NCBI GenBank assembly: GCA_963786195.1
Contig: CAWAYH010000011.1
Coordinates: forward strand, 434,001-498,000
Source of the DNA: CAWAYH01 sp963786195
Lineage (GTDB): Bacteria; Acidobacteriota; Vicinamibacteria; Vicinamibacterales; 2-12-FULL-66-21
DNA: 64,000 nt
Direction: 5' to 3'
The position numbers and the translations under genes were made by a program. Numbering within the stretch: position 1 is the stretch's first letter; the number at the start of each line of letters is the position of its first letter. Shown one piece after another: positions 40,553-48,855 of this stretch. Below the pieces are notes generated by a model. That model was not told where the DNA came from, ran no database searches, and saw only the letters and a list, made by a program, of their open reading frames with translations.

Positions 40553-40915
40553 ATGAGAAGGCTAATGAAAGTGGCGACCGGGGTCCTGATGCTTTCGGTA
40601 GCCCTGGCGCCGGTGACGGCATGGGCGCAGGACAAGGACAAGGTCGTCTCCGCGACCGGAGCGGTCACGGCGTTGACCGGCACGTCCGTGACGATCAAAG
40701 CCAAGAGCGGTGATCTCACGCTGACGGTCGACAGCAAGACGGACGTCATCGGCAAGGGCATGGGCACGAAGGACGCCCAGATGAAGCAGGAGAAGAAGGC
40801 CCCGACGATTACCGACTTCCTGAAAGTCGGTGATGAAGTCTCAGCGAGCTACCACGAGACATCCAAGGTCGCGACCCGTCTCCGAGTGACCAAGCCCGCG
40901 ACACCCGTCAAGTAG
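40553..40915 (+). CDS. small periplasmic protein of unknown function
   Basis: 120 residues. The start is fixed by GGAGG (40542-40546) six bases upstream of ATG 40553. Signal peptide MKVATGVLMLSVALAPVTAWA, then a beta-rich domain (VVSATGAVTALTGTSVTIKA, GDLTLTVDSKTDVIGKGMGT, FLKVGDEVSASYHETSKVAT) resembling DUF5666-type OB-like folds. Rich in Lys and Thr. Role unknown. Confidence 0.82.
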   Translation: MRRLMKVATGVLMLSVALAPVTAWAQDKDKVVSATGAVTALTGTSVTIKAKSGDLTLTVDSKTDVIGKGMGTKDAQMKQEKKAPTITDFLKVGDEVSASYHETSKVATRLRVTKPATPVK

Positions 40916-40927
40916 TCGGATTGCGGA

Positions 40928-40962
40928 CCGGGTGGCGGAGCGCACGTACGCTCCCCACCCGG
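40928..40962. terminator. strong hairpin between convergent genes
   Basis: CCGGGTGG-C-GGAGCG...CGCTCC-CCACCCGG forms a 14-bp stem between convergent genes. No T-tract follows, but position and strength suggest a two-way terminator. The ATTCAGC tandem repeats (40966-40995) lie next to it. Confidence 0.7.
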
Positions 40963-41000
40963 CACTTCAGCATTCACCATTCAGCATTCAGCATTGCTGA

Positions 41001-42161
41001 TTAGCCCCACCGTGGCTGCTCGTCGGGGTTGATGCCCAGCGAGAGCTTGCCGATCAATTCGTGTGAGAGCGCCGAGTTGGCCGGGTGGAATCGTCCCGCG
41101 CGGGCGTCTCGGAAGAGCCGCTCCATCTCGCTCTTCTTGAACATCCCGAATCCGCCCGAGAGATCCATCGCGCGATCGACGACTCGCCACGCGCCTTCGA
41201 CGGCGCGGTACTTGGCCGCCACGATCTTGATCGGCCAGGCCATGCCGTGGTCGACGCCGTCCGACCAGTCCTGCGCCACTCTGTCCAGCTGAGGCCCGAT
41301 CGCCTCCAGCTCCATTGTGATCTCGGCGATGCCGTGCTGCACTTCGGGATGGTAGGCCATCGATCGGCTGAGGCCGAGTGACGTCTTGGTCTTGACGTGC
41401 TCGACGATCAGATCGCGCACGCGCAGCGCGATCCCGTAGTACACGTTGCCGAAGTTGATCAGCGCCCACGCGAAGATGCCGAGCACGAAGGGGTCGATCC
41501 CGGCCGCGCCCGCGGGCTGAACGCGGGCGATGTGCGAGTCCGGGCAGAACGCCCCCTCGAGGAGCGTATCGTCGCTGCGCGTGGCGCGCATCCCGAGCAC
41601 GTCCCAGGTTTCCTTGATGGTGATTCCCGGGGTGTTGCGCGGCATGAACGCGTGGACGACCTTTGGCGCCGACGGGTCGCTCGTGTCCATGCCGTGCAGG
41701 CCAAGCCGCGTCCACACCGGCGTCAGGCTGCCGAACGACTTCCGTCCCGTGAACTTGTACCCGCCGTTGACCCGTTCGGCTTTCGTCGTCGAAAGGAGGA
41801 GGGGCAGATCGTTCCCGCTCTCGGCGTGGCCGGCGGCGAACACTTCACCGGCGGCGGCATCGCGCAGGATCCACTCGCACGACTTGTCGCCCCGGCGCCA
41901 CAGGTCGGCGGCGTCGCCGACCCAGTAGTTGTGCATGTTCATCGCCAGCGCAGTTGGCGGTGCGTACATGGCGAGCCGCCGCGTCTCCTTGGCGATCTCG
42001 GCCAACGTCATGCCGAGGCCGCCCAGTTCGCGCGGCACGGCCATCTTGAGCCAGCCGGCTGCCCGGAGGTCGTCGAAGTCCTCCTGGAAGAACCGATTGT
42101 CGCGGTCGTAGCCGGCTGCTCGTGAACGGAAGGTTTCTAGAAGGGACTCTTTAAGAAGCAT
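41001..42161 (-). CDS. acyl-CoA dehydrogenase family protein
   Basis: 386 residues. N-terminal helical domain (FRSRAAGYDRDNRFFQEDFD, DLRAAGWLKMAVPRELGGLG), mid beta domain (FAAGHAESGNDLPLLLSTTK, YKFTGRKSFGSLTPVWTRLG, GITIKETWDVLGMRATRSDD) and C-terminal helices (KIVAAKYRAVEGAWRVVDRA, MDLSGGFGMFKKSEMERLFR). The catalytic Glu motif EGTSEI of typical dehydrogenases is missing, and the end FHPANSALSHELIGKLSLGI is like type-2 acyl-CoA dehydrogenases / flavin monooxygenases (DszC-like). Substrate unknown. Monocistronic on the minus strand. Confidence 0.85.
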   Translation of the reverse strand: MLLKESLLETFRSRAAGYDRDNRFFQEDFDDLRAAGWLKMAVPRELGGLGMTLAEIAKETRRLAMYAPPTALAMNMHNYWVGDAADLWRRGDKSCEWILRDAAAGEVFAAGHAESGNDLPLLLSTTKAERVNGGYKFTGRKSFGSLTPVWTRLGLHGMDTSDPSAPKVVHAFMPRNTPGITIKETWDVLGMRATRSDDTLLEGAFCPDSHIARVQPAGAAGIDPFVLGIFAWALINFGNVYYGIALRVRDLIVEHVKTKTSLGLSRSMAYHPEVQHGIAEITMELEAIGPQLDRVAQDWSDGVDHGMAWPIKIVAAKYRAVEGAWRVVDRAMDLSGGFGMFKKSEMERLFRDARAGRFHPANSALSHELIGKLSLGINPDEQPRWG

Positions 42162-42511
42162 AACTGGCTAGGCTAACAGAACCCGCGGTCTGCTCCAACC
42201 GTCCCTGAAACCAAAACGCTGGCTGAGGTCGTCCTACTAATACCTGCCTGATTCGCCGTGGCCGCACGGCGTCGCTGACGCGCAAGCGATCGGCCTGACG
42301 GTGAGCCCGCGATGGGCCCGTCTGAACCTGATCGACGAGGTGCGCAAACCGGGGGAGTGTTGTTTTTACCCGGTGGGTACGGCGAGGACCGTACATGCGA
42401 CTAAATGCCCTAGAGATCGTCACTTATCGTAACAATTCGATGATCGGCGGCGGCCCTTTTCGCTTATAATTGGAGTCAGGGCGACTCCCACCGATATCCA
42501 TAGGTAGCCGG
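42162..42511. other. 350-base gap upstream of clpC
   Basis: Lower GC at both ends. The middle (about 42243-42380) is GC-rich with protein-like codon use but no start codon or ribosome site. One frame reads DSPWPHGVADAQAIGLTVSP then RWARLNLIDEVRKPGECCF. It may be a gene remnant. A TATAAT box at 42465-42470 lies 42 bases before the clpC start and probably belongs to its promoter. No tRNA-like fold seen. Confidence 0.55.
42465..42470 (+). promoter_or_regulatory. putative -10 element of the clpC promoter
   Basis: Perfect TATAAT, 42 bases ahead of the clpC ATG. No good -35 box at 16-18 bases (GATCGG at 42442-42447), so activation or a different sigma factor may be involved. No CtsR box recognised. 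Confidence 0.45.
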
Positions 42512-44947
42512 ATGTTCGAACGCTATACGGAACGCGCGCGGCGCGTGCTGTTTTTCGCACGCTACGAGGCCAGCCAGCTCGGAAGCGTCTCCATTGAGAC
42601 CGAGCACCTCCTTCTCGGGCTGATCCGCGAGGGGAAAGGGCTGACCAGCCGAATCTTTGCCCGCTCGCACCTCTCCCTGGAAAGCATCAGAAAAGAAATC
42701 GAAGGCCGGACGGTCTTCCGCGAAAAGGTCTCGACGTCCGTCGAGATCCCGTTCAGCGCCGAAACGAAAAGGGTCCTGCAGTTCGCGGCCGAGGAAGCGG
42801 ATCGGCTGCTGCACAACTACATCGGGACCGAACACCTGCTCCTGGGCATCCTCCGCGAAGAGCGGTCGGTGGCGGCCACCATCCTCATGGAAAAGGGGAT
42901 GCGCCTCAACACCGTCCGCGAGGACATCGTCGCGCTCCTGAACGAGAAGACGACGCTGACGCGGGTCAAGGAGACGCCGCTCCTGGCCGAATTCAGCCGG
43001 GATCTGACCGATGCCGCCATGAAGAACCAGCTCGATCCGCTGGTGGGCCGGCACATCGAGATCGAGCGGGTGCAGCAGGTGCTGTGCCGGCGGACGAAGA
43101 ACAACGCCGTCCTGATTGGCGAGCCGGGCGTCGGGAAGACGGCCATCGTCGAGGGGCTGGCGCAGAAGATTGTCTACGGCGACGTCCCGCACTTCCTCGC
43201 GGACAAGCGGATCCTCGCGCTGGACATCTCGCTCATCGTCGCGGGCACGAAGTATCGCGGTCAGTTCGAAGAGCGCCTCAAGGCGATCATGAAGGAGCTG
43301 ACCGAGAACCCGAACATCATCGTGTTCATCGACGAGCTGCACACGCTGGTCGGCGCGGGTTCGGCGGAAGGCTCGCTCGACGCGGCCAACATCCTCAAGC
43401 CGGCGCTCTCGCGCGGCGAGATCCGCTGCATCGGCGCGACGACGCCGTCGGAGTACCGGAAGTACATCGAAAAGGATCGCTCGCTCGAGCGGAGGTTCCA
43501 GGCCATCAAGGTCGATCCGCCGACCGAGGGCGAGACGATTGAAGTGCTGCTCGGCGTGAAGGATCGGTACGAGACATTCCATCACGTCGAGTACACGTCC
43601 GAAGCGATCGAAGCGGCCGTCTATCAGTCGAGCCGCTACATCACCGATCGGTTCCTTCCGGACAAGGCGATCGACCTCGTCGACGAGGCTGGCGCGCGGG
43701 CCAAGCTGCGCGAAGCGGGCTACAGCGAGGAGTTCGGCGAGATCAACAAGAGCATCCGCGTGGCCGTCGAGCAGATGGAGAACGCGGTCTCGGAGAAGAA
43801 CTTCGAGAAGGCGCAGTTCTACCGCGAGCAGGAAGTGCAGGCGCGCGAGAACCTGCAGTTCGTGCGCGAGCGTTTCGACGTCAAGTCCAGCACGCGCCGC
43901 GTCATCGTCGGCAAGCCAGAAATAGACGAGGTCGTGTCGAAGTGGACGGGCGTGCCCCTGACGTCCATCAACCAGGACGAAGGGAACAAGCTCCTGCGGA
44001 TGGAAGAGGAGCTGCACAGGCGCGTGATCTCGCAGGACAAGGCCATCTCGGCGCTGTCCCGCGCGATCCGTCGGTCGCGCGCGGGGCTGAAGTCGCCGAA
44101 TCGTCCTGTCGGCAGCTTCGTGTTCCTGGGGCCGACCGGCGTCGGCAAGACAGAGCTGGCGCGCGCGCTCGCGAACTTCCTGTTCGGCAGCGACAACGCG
44201 CTCATCCGCTTCGACATGTCCGAGTACATGGAAAAGCACTCGGTCTCGAAGCTGATCGGCTCGCCGCCGGGATACGTCGGCCACGAGGAAGGCGGCCAGC
44301 TGACGGAGAAGGTGAAGCGGAATCCCTATTCCGTCGTGCTCCTCGATGAGATCGAGAAGGCGCATCCGGACCTGTTCAACATCCTGCTGCAGGTGTTCGA
44401 GGACGGCCACCTGACCGACGGGCTCGGCAACCGGGTGAACTTCAAGAACGCGATCATCATCATGACCTCGAACATCGGGGCGCGCTTCATCCAGAAGAAG
44501 GCGTCGCTGGGGTTCCAGGCGAGCGATTCCGGCGCCATCAGCCGGAGCGTGAACGACATGGTGCTCGGCGAGGTCCGCAAGACCTTCAACCCCGAGTTCA
44601 TCAACCGCATCGACGAAATCATCGTCTTCGAGGCGCTGACCGACGACGACCTCCGGACGATTACCCGACTGCTCGTCGGGCAGCTCAACGACAACCTCGT
44701 GGATCGCAAGATCAAACTGCAGCTGGCCCCCGAGGTCATCGACTGGATCATCGATCAGACGTGCAAGGACCGCTCGTACGGCGCGCGCCCCCTTCGCCGG
44801 GCCATTCAGCGGTATATCGAGGATCCGCTCTCGGAGGAGCTCATCCGCGGGCATCTCAAGGGCGGCGACATCGAGGTCTACCTCGACGGGGGAACGCTGG
44901 CGTATCGTCCCACCGGAGAGGCCCTGGCCGGCCGCCGGCTGGCCTGA
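42512..44947 (+). CDS. clpC: ATP-dependent Clp protease ATP-binding subunit ClpC
   Basis: 811 residues, Hsp100 AAA+ unfoldase working with ClpP. N-terminal double Clp-N repeat (FERYTERARRVLFFARYEAS, SIETEHLLLGLIREGKGLTS, YIGTEHLLLGILREERSVAA). NBD1 Walker A is VLIGEPGVGKTAIVEGLAQK, Walker B IIVFIDELHTLVGAG. The middle UVR-like coiled-coil (KAQFYREQEVQARENLQFVR) identifies ClpC. NBD2 Walker A is FLGPTGVGKTELARALANFL, then VVLLDEIEKAHPDLFNILLQ, and YGARPLRRAIQRYIEDPLSE. The start at 42512 matches the normal family N-terminus. Confidence 0.97.
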   Translation: MFERYTERARRVLFFARYEASQLGSVSIETEHLLLGLIREGKGLTSRIFARSHLSLESIRKEIEGRTVFREKVSTSVEIPFSAETKRVLQFAAEEADRLLHNYIGTEHLLLGILREERSVAATILMEKGMRLNTVREDIVALLNEKTTLTRVKETPLLAEFSRDLTDAAMKNQLDPLVGRHIEIERVQQVLCRRTKNNAVLIGEPGVGKTAIVEGLAQKIVYGDVPHFLADKRILALDISLIVAGTKYRGQFEERLKAIMKELTENPNIIVFIDELHTLVGAGSAEGSLDAANILKPALSRGEIRCIGATTPSEYRKYIEKDRSLERRFQAIKVDPPTEGETIEVLLGVKDRYETFHHVEYTSEAIEAAVYQSSRYITDRFLPDKAIDLVDEAGARAKLREAGYSEEFGEINKSIRVAVEQMENAVSEKNFEKAQFYREQEVQARENLQFVRERFDVKSSTRRVIVGKPEIDEVVSKWTGVPLTSINQDEGNKLLRMEEELHRRVISQDKAISALSRAIRRSRAGLKSPNRPVGSFVFLGPTGVGKTELARALANFLFGSDNALIRFDMSEYMEKHSVSKLIGSPPGYVGHEEGGQLTEKVKRNPYSVVLLDEIEKAHPDLFNILLQVFEDGHLTDGLGNRVNFKNAIIIMTSNIGARFIQKKASLGFQASDSGAISRSVNDMVLGEVRKTFNPEFINRIDEIIVFEALTDDDLRTITRLLVGQLNDNLVDRKIKLQLAPEVIDWIIDQTCKDRSYGARPLRRAIQRYIEDPLSEELIRGHLKGGDIEVYLDGGTLAYRPTGEALAGRRLA

Positions 44948-45089
44948 CTCGTCTAAAATCCAGTAAACTTGCTCTGAAGTCGGGCTGGCACGGTGGGAGG
45001 CTGTGCCGGCAGCGCCGGGTTCCTGCTGGCAAACCCGCTCTTCGGACGTACCGAGCCCACCTCCCAGGTCCGAGAAGTCTGGCAGTCTT

Positions 45090-47819
45090 ATGCGAGTGTT
45101 CCAGCTTGTCTTTTCTGCAGCGTTGACGGCCGCCACCGCGGTTCACGCGCAGGCACCGGTCGGCCAGCTGCCGTCACCGCCGCAACCACAGGCGGATCAG
45201 TCGACGGTCTGCGCCCAGCCGGTCCCACCCCCCGCGAAGCAGCCACCCGCCGGGTCGGGTCCCGTCGTCCTGAACATCGTGCTCTGTTTCCAGAAGCAGG
45301 GCGGGTTTTCCGTGATCGACGCGGCGACCTACCAGTACTACATCGAGATGCGCTCTCGGCTGAGCGCGCCCTCGCAGGACAAGTGGGTCCCGTACGACGA
45401 GGCGATCGAGACCGTCCTCCGCGACGATTTCAAGCGTCTGTGGGCGACGAACTTTCTCGACGACCTATCGATTGAAGTCAAGGATTACGTGTTCCCCAAC
45501 GGCGTCGTGGGCAAGAACATCATCTACGACATGGAGGAACGCCAGCGGATCAAGATCGTCGACTACGAGGGCCTGCACAAGGTCGATCAGTCGAAGATCG
45601 ACGACAAGCTCAAAGAGGCTGGCATCGCGATCCGACTCGACTCGTTCATCGACCCGGGTCTCATCCGGCGCGTGACCGGCGTCGTCCGCGAGCTGTACGC
45701 GGCCGAGGGCTACCAGTTCGCCGAGGTCAAGCCGGAGATCAAGCCAGTCGAAGGCGGGACCAAGCTGGTGCACGTCACGTTTCACGTGACCGAGGGTCCG
45801 AAGGTCAAGATCAGCGACGTCAACTTCGTCGGCAACAAGGCCGTCAGCGACGGGTCGCTCTCGAAGAAGATGAAGGAGAACAAGGAGCGCGGCTGGTTCT
45901 CCTGGATTACCGGCGGGGGCACGTACAAGGAAGACAAGTTCGCCGATGACGCGCAGGCCATCCTCGACTACTACCGCGACGAGGGCTACATCCAGGCGCA
46001 GGTCGGCCAGCCCGAGATGAAGACGCTCGAGGACGCGAAGGACGGCAAGACGCGCTGGATTCAGCTGCAGGTGCCGATCACGGAGGGCCGGAAGTACAAG
46101 GTCGGCAACTTCACGTTCGAGGGCAACAAGGTCGTCAACTCCGAGGCGCTCCGTCCGCTCTTCAAGCTCAAGACTGGCGAAACGTACAGCCAGAAGGCGA
46201 TCAAGAAGGGCATGGAGAAGACGCAGGAGCTCTACGGCAGCGGCGGCTACTTCGAGTTCAACGGGTACCCGCAGCTCTCGCCGCGCGATCAGCCCTCGTC
46301 GGGTGATGACGGCGCAGCGGGTCCGGCGCCGCCCCGGGCGACCGGCAACGTCACGGAAGGCCCCCCGATCGTCGACGTGACGATGAAGTTCGACGAGGGA
46401 AAGCAGTACTACATCAACCGGATCACGTTCAGCGGCAACACGACCACGCGCGAAAACGTCATCCGCCGCGAGATGCGGCTGCTCGAGGCGGGCGTGTTCA
46501 GCACCACCGCGCTGAAAGACAGCGTCCGGAGGCTCAACCAGCTCGGCTACTTCAAGCCTCTCGAAGCGGAGTCCGTCGACGTCCAGAAGACGCCGAACGC
46601 CGACAACAAGGTCGACATCGGGCTCAAGCTGGAAGAGCAGAACCGGAACCAGCTGACGTTCGGCGCCGGCGTGTCGCAGTTCGACGGGTTCTTCGGCCAG
46701 CTGTCGTTCCAGACCTCGAACTTCCTGGGACGGGGCGAGACGTTCAGCGTCACGGCGCAGCAGGGCAATCGCGCGAAGAACTATCAGCTCGCCTTCACCG
46801 AGCCGTTCCTGTTCGACCGGCCGATGACCGGCGGCATCGATCTCTTCATCCGGGAGATCCGGTATCCGGGACAGTTCACGCAGGCGTCTGCGGGCGGCAA
46901 CCTGGTGTTCGGGTTCCAGGTGGCGTCGTACGCCCGGATGTTCATCGGCTACAGCTACGAGAAGGTGAAGGTCAAGGACCTCAACCCGCTCTATCAGGAT
47001 CCGCTGGTGCTGGCCGGGAATCCGTTCCTCTACGACTCGTTGCTGATCGGCGAGGGCGGCCAGCGGATCATCAGCAAGATCACACCGAGCTACGTCTACA
47101 ACACCGTCGACCATCCGATTTTCCCGACGAGCGGCAAGCGATTCTCGCTGTCGATGGACTGGGCGGGCGTCGGCGGCAATACCAACTTCCTGAACCCGCG
47201 CGCGGAGGGCATCTGGTACCGCCCGCTTGGCGCGCGGCGCCGCACGTCGCTCGGCTTCCGCGCGCAGGCGGAATACATCGCGCCTTACGGGAGCACGGTC
47301 GAACTGCCGATCTTCGAGAAGCTGTTCCTGGGCGGCGAGTACAGCATGCGCGGCTTCGACCTTCGCACCGTAGGCCCGCGCGATCCGGCGACCGGTCTCG
47401 TCGTGGGCGGCAACAAGAGCCTGCTGTTCAACGTCGAGTATCTGATCACGATCGCGGGTCCCGTGCGTCTCGTGCTGTTCTATGACGCGGGCCAGGTGCG
47501 GGACCGTGGCGAGTCGTTCGGCTGGAAGGAGCCCGTGACCCGGACGACCGTTCCGGGCGCGCTCCTGCCCAATCCCGGCGACTTCTTCTCGGTGTTCAGC
47601 CCGTTCGCCGGCGGCTTCGAACCGGTGACGACGGTCATCGGGGAGCGGAGCGCGTTCAAGACGTCGACCGGGGCCGAAATCCGGTTCTTCATGCCCGTGC
47701 TGAACGTGCCGTTCCGCCTGATCTTCGCGGCGAACCCGTCGCGTGGCGGCGTGCTCGACAACAACCTGCAGCCCGAGGAGAAGTGGAAGTTCCGGTTTGC
47801 CGTCGGCTCGACCTTCTAG
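45090..47819 (+). CDS. bamA: outer-membrane protein assembly factor BamA
   Basis: 909 residues. The start at 45090 gives signal peptide VFQLVFSAALTAATAVHAQ; upstream frame extension lacks a signal. POTRA domains follow (KIVDYEGLHKVDQSKIDDKL, VKISDVNFVGNKAVSDGSLS, YKVGNFTFEGNKVVNSEALR, YYINRITFSGNTTTRENVIR), then the barrel (LTFGAGVSQFDGFFGQLSFQ) with the RGF motif in EYSMRGFDLRTVGP and a C-terminal Phe (FRFAVGSTF). A short Pro/Gly insert (RDQPSSGDDGAAGPAPPRAT) separates two POTRA repeats. The first POTRA-like stretch before KIVDYEG is long and unusual. The 142-base gap after clpC has GC-rich stems and no gene. The skp-like gene follows, as in other bacteria. Confidence 0.96.
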   Translation: MRVFQLVFSAALTAATAVHAQAPVGQLPSPPQPQADQSTVCAQPVPPPAKQPPAGSGPVVLNIVLCFQKQGGFSVIDAATYQYYIEMRSRLSAPSQDKWVPYDEAIETVLRDDFKRLWATNFLDDLSIEVKDYVFPNGVVGKNIIYDMEERQRIKIVDYEGLHKVDQSKIDDKLKEAGIAIRLDSFIDPGLIRRVTGVVRELYAAEGYQFAEVKPEIKPVEGGTKLVHVTFHVTEGPKVKISDVNFVGNKAVSDGSLSKKMKENKERGWFSWITGGGTYKEDKFADDAQAILDYYRDEGYIQAQVGQPEMKTLEDAKDGKTRWIQLQVPITEGRKYKVGNFTFEGNKVVNSEALRPLFKLKTGETYSQKAIKKGMEKTQELYGSGGYFEFNGYPQLSPRDQPSSGDDGAAGPAPPRATGNVTEGPPIVDVTMKFDEGKQYYINRITFSGNTTTRENVIRREMRLLEAGVFSTTALKDSVRRLNQLGYFKPLEAESVDVQKTPNADNKVDIGLKLEEQNRNQLTFGAGVSQFDGFFGQLSFQTSNFLGRGETFSVTAQQGNRAKNYQLAFTEPFLFDRPMTGGIDLFIREIRYPGQFTQASAGGNLVFGFQVASYARMFIGYSYEKVKVKDLNPLYQDPLVLAGNPFLYDSLLIGEGGQRIISKITPSYVYNTVDHPIFPTSGKRFSLSMDWAGVGGNTNFLNPRAEGIWYRPLGARRRTSLGFRAQAEYIAPYGSTVELPIFEKLFLGGEYSMRGFDLRTVGPRDPATGLVVGGNKSLLFNVEYLITIAGPVRLVLFYDAGQVRDRGESFGWKEPVTRTTVPGALLPNPGDFFSVFSPFAGGFEPVTTVIGERSAFKTSTGAEIRFFMPVLNVPFRLIFAANPSRGGVLDNNLQPEEKWKFRFAVGSTF

Positions 47820-47957
47820 GACGGAGGGGACGGAGGGAGCGGAGTAAGTCACACACGGAGACGCGGAGACGCGGAGTGGACGACTCGTACACGAGTTATC
47901 GTCTCCGTGCCTCCGTGTCTCCGTGTGTGATTCCCTCCGCTCCCTCCGCCCCCTCCG
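47820..47957. repeat. long imperfect hairpin, CACACGGAGACGCGGAG family, copy 2
   Basis: Outer arms CGGAGGGGACGGAGGGAGCG (left, 47822 on) and CCCTCCGCTCCCTCCGCCCC (right, 47932 on). Inner arms CACACACGGAGACGCGGAGA (left, 47850 on) and CGTCTCCGTGCCTCCGTGTC (right, 47900 on). The loop carries the small palindrome ACTCGTACACGAGT. Same construction as 34474-34640. Confidence 0.88.
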
Positions 47958-47987
47958 AATACTCATTACGAGAAAGGGACTTAGTAC

Positions 47988-48644
47988 ATGAGAGCGTTTC
48001 GAACGACGATCGTGATTGCCGCGTTGAGCGTGTGGGTAACGGGCCCGGCGCTGGCGCAGACTCCGCCGCCGCCGGCCAAGCCGCCCGCGCAGGAACAGAA
48101 GCCGCCGGCCCAGACGCCTGCGCAGCCGCCGGCACAGCCGGCCACGCCGACGCCGCCGCCCCCGAAGCCGTTCCCGGAAGGGGCGAAGATCGCGTACGTC
48201 GATCTGAATTTCGTCGCGCAGTCGTCGGCTGAAGGCAAGGCTGCGGGCGTCAAGATTCAGGAGCTGCAGAAGAAGAAGACGTCGGAGCTCGCCGAGAAGA
48301 ACAAGAAACTCGAGGAACTGCGCAACAAGCTGCAGACCGGGGGCACGGTCCTCAACGAGCAGTCCGCCGCGGCGCTTCAGAAGGAGATCGACAAGCTCAC
48401 GCGCGACATTCAGTTCTTTCAGCAGGATGCCAACGCGGAAATCCAGCAGCTCACGCAGGATCTGCAGGCCGAGTTCCAGAAGAAGCTCAGCCCGATCCTG
48501 GAGCAGCTCGGCCAGGAGAAAGGCCTGCACATGATCCTGGAGGCGCAGGCCTCGGGCGCCGTCTGGGCGGACCGCGGGCTGGATCTCTCGGGGGAAGTGA
48601 TCAAGCGGCTCGACGCCGCCGCAAAAGCGCCCGTCAAGAAATGA
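47988..48644 (+). CDS. OmpH/Skp-family periplasmic chaperone
   Basis: 218 residues. Signal peptide FRTTIVIAALSVWVTGPALA, a long Pro/Ala/Gln linker (residues 22-62), then the Skp core: IAYVDLNFVAQSSAEGKAAG, KIQELQKKKTSELAEKNKKL, a coiled-coil helix pair (IDKLTRDIQFFQQDANAEIQ, AEFQKKLSPILEQLGQEKGL) and LDLSGEVIKRLDAAAKAP. Skp holds unfolded outer-membrane proteins for BamA, encoded directly upstream. The proline-rich linker is longer than in E. coli Skp. Confidence 0.92.
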   Translation: MRAFRTTIVIAALSVWVTGPALAQTPPPPAKPPAQEQKPPAQTPAQPPAQPATPTPPPPKPFPEGAKIAYVDLNFVAQSSAEGKAAGVKIQELQKKKTSELAEKNKKLEELRNKLQTGGTVLNEQSAAALQKEIDKLTRDIQFFQQDANAEIQQLTQDLQAEFQKKLSPILEQLGQEKGLHMILEAQASGAVWADRGLDLSGEVIKRLDAAAKAPVKK

Positions 48645-48649
48645 TCACA

Positions 48650-48838
48650 CACCGGAAGGTACTGAAGGTGCTGACGGTGCTGGAGGTGCTGGCGTCGGAA
48701 CCCCAGGACCTTCCGTCAGCACCTTCAGCACTTCCTCGAGCACCATCAGCACCTTTTCCAGCACCCTCAGCACCTTCAGCACTTGGCACCTTCTCCCAGC
48801 ACCTTCAGCACCTCCAGCACCTTCAGCACCCTCCGAAC
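48650..48838. repeat. GGTGCTGAA 9-mer hairpin repeat, copy 1
   Basis: Left arm of imperfect 9-base units (AAGGTGCTG, ACGGTGCTG, GAGGTGCTG) at about 48656-48700 followed by a longer right arm of the complement (CAGCACCTT, CAGCACCTC, CAGCACCAT) at about 48712-48835. It can fold into a long stem. It fills the whole gap between the skp-like gene and fabZ-lpxA. Other copies lie at 52524-52583 (one arm) and 60680-60855 (both arms). Confidence 0.88.
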
Positions 48839-48855
48839 TGATAAACTACGTCTCC

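Noticed and set aside
42162..42511. tRNA or small RNA gene in the gap before clpC
   Set aside because: No cloverleaf, TTCGAnnC arm at the right spacing, or clear terminator was found.
45465..48530. A 1021-codon open frame on the minus strand opposite bamA and the skp-like gene
   Set aside because: It is a shadow of the GC-rich third positions of bamA. Its translation is Arg/Leu/Asp-rich with no domain pattern, while bamA has clear family motifs. The same holds for the long antisense frames opposite clpC, lysS and dnaK.
48650..48838. CRISPR array
   Set aside because: The repeats are imperfect 9-mers without unique spacers, and no cas genes occur in the window. The same applies to the arrays at 52524 and 60680.
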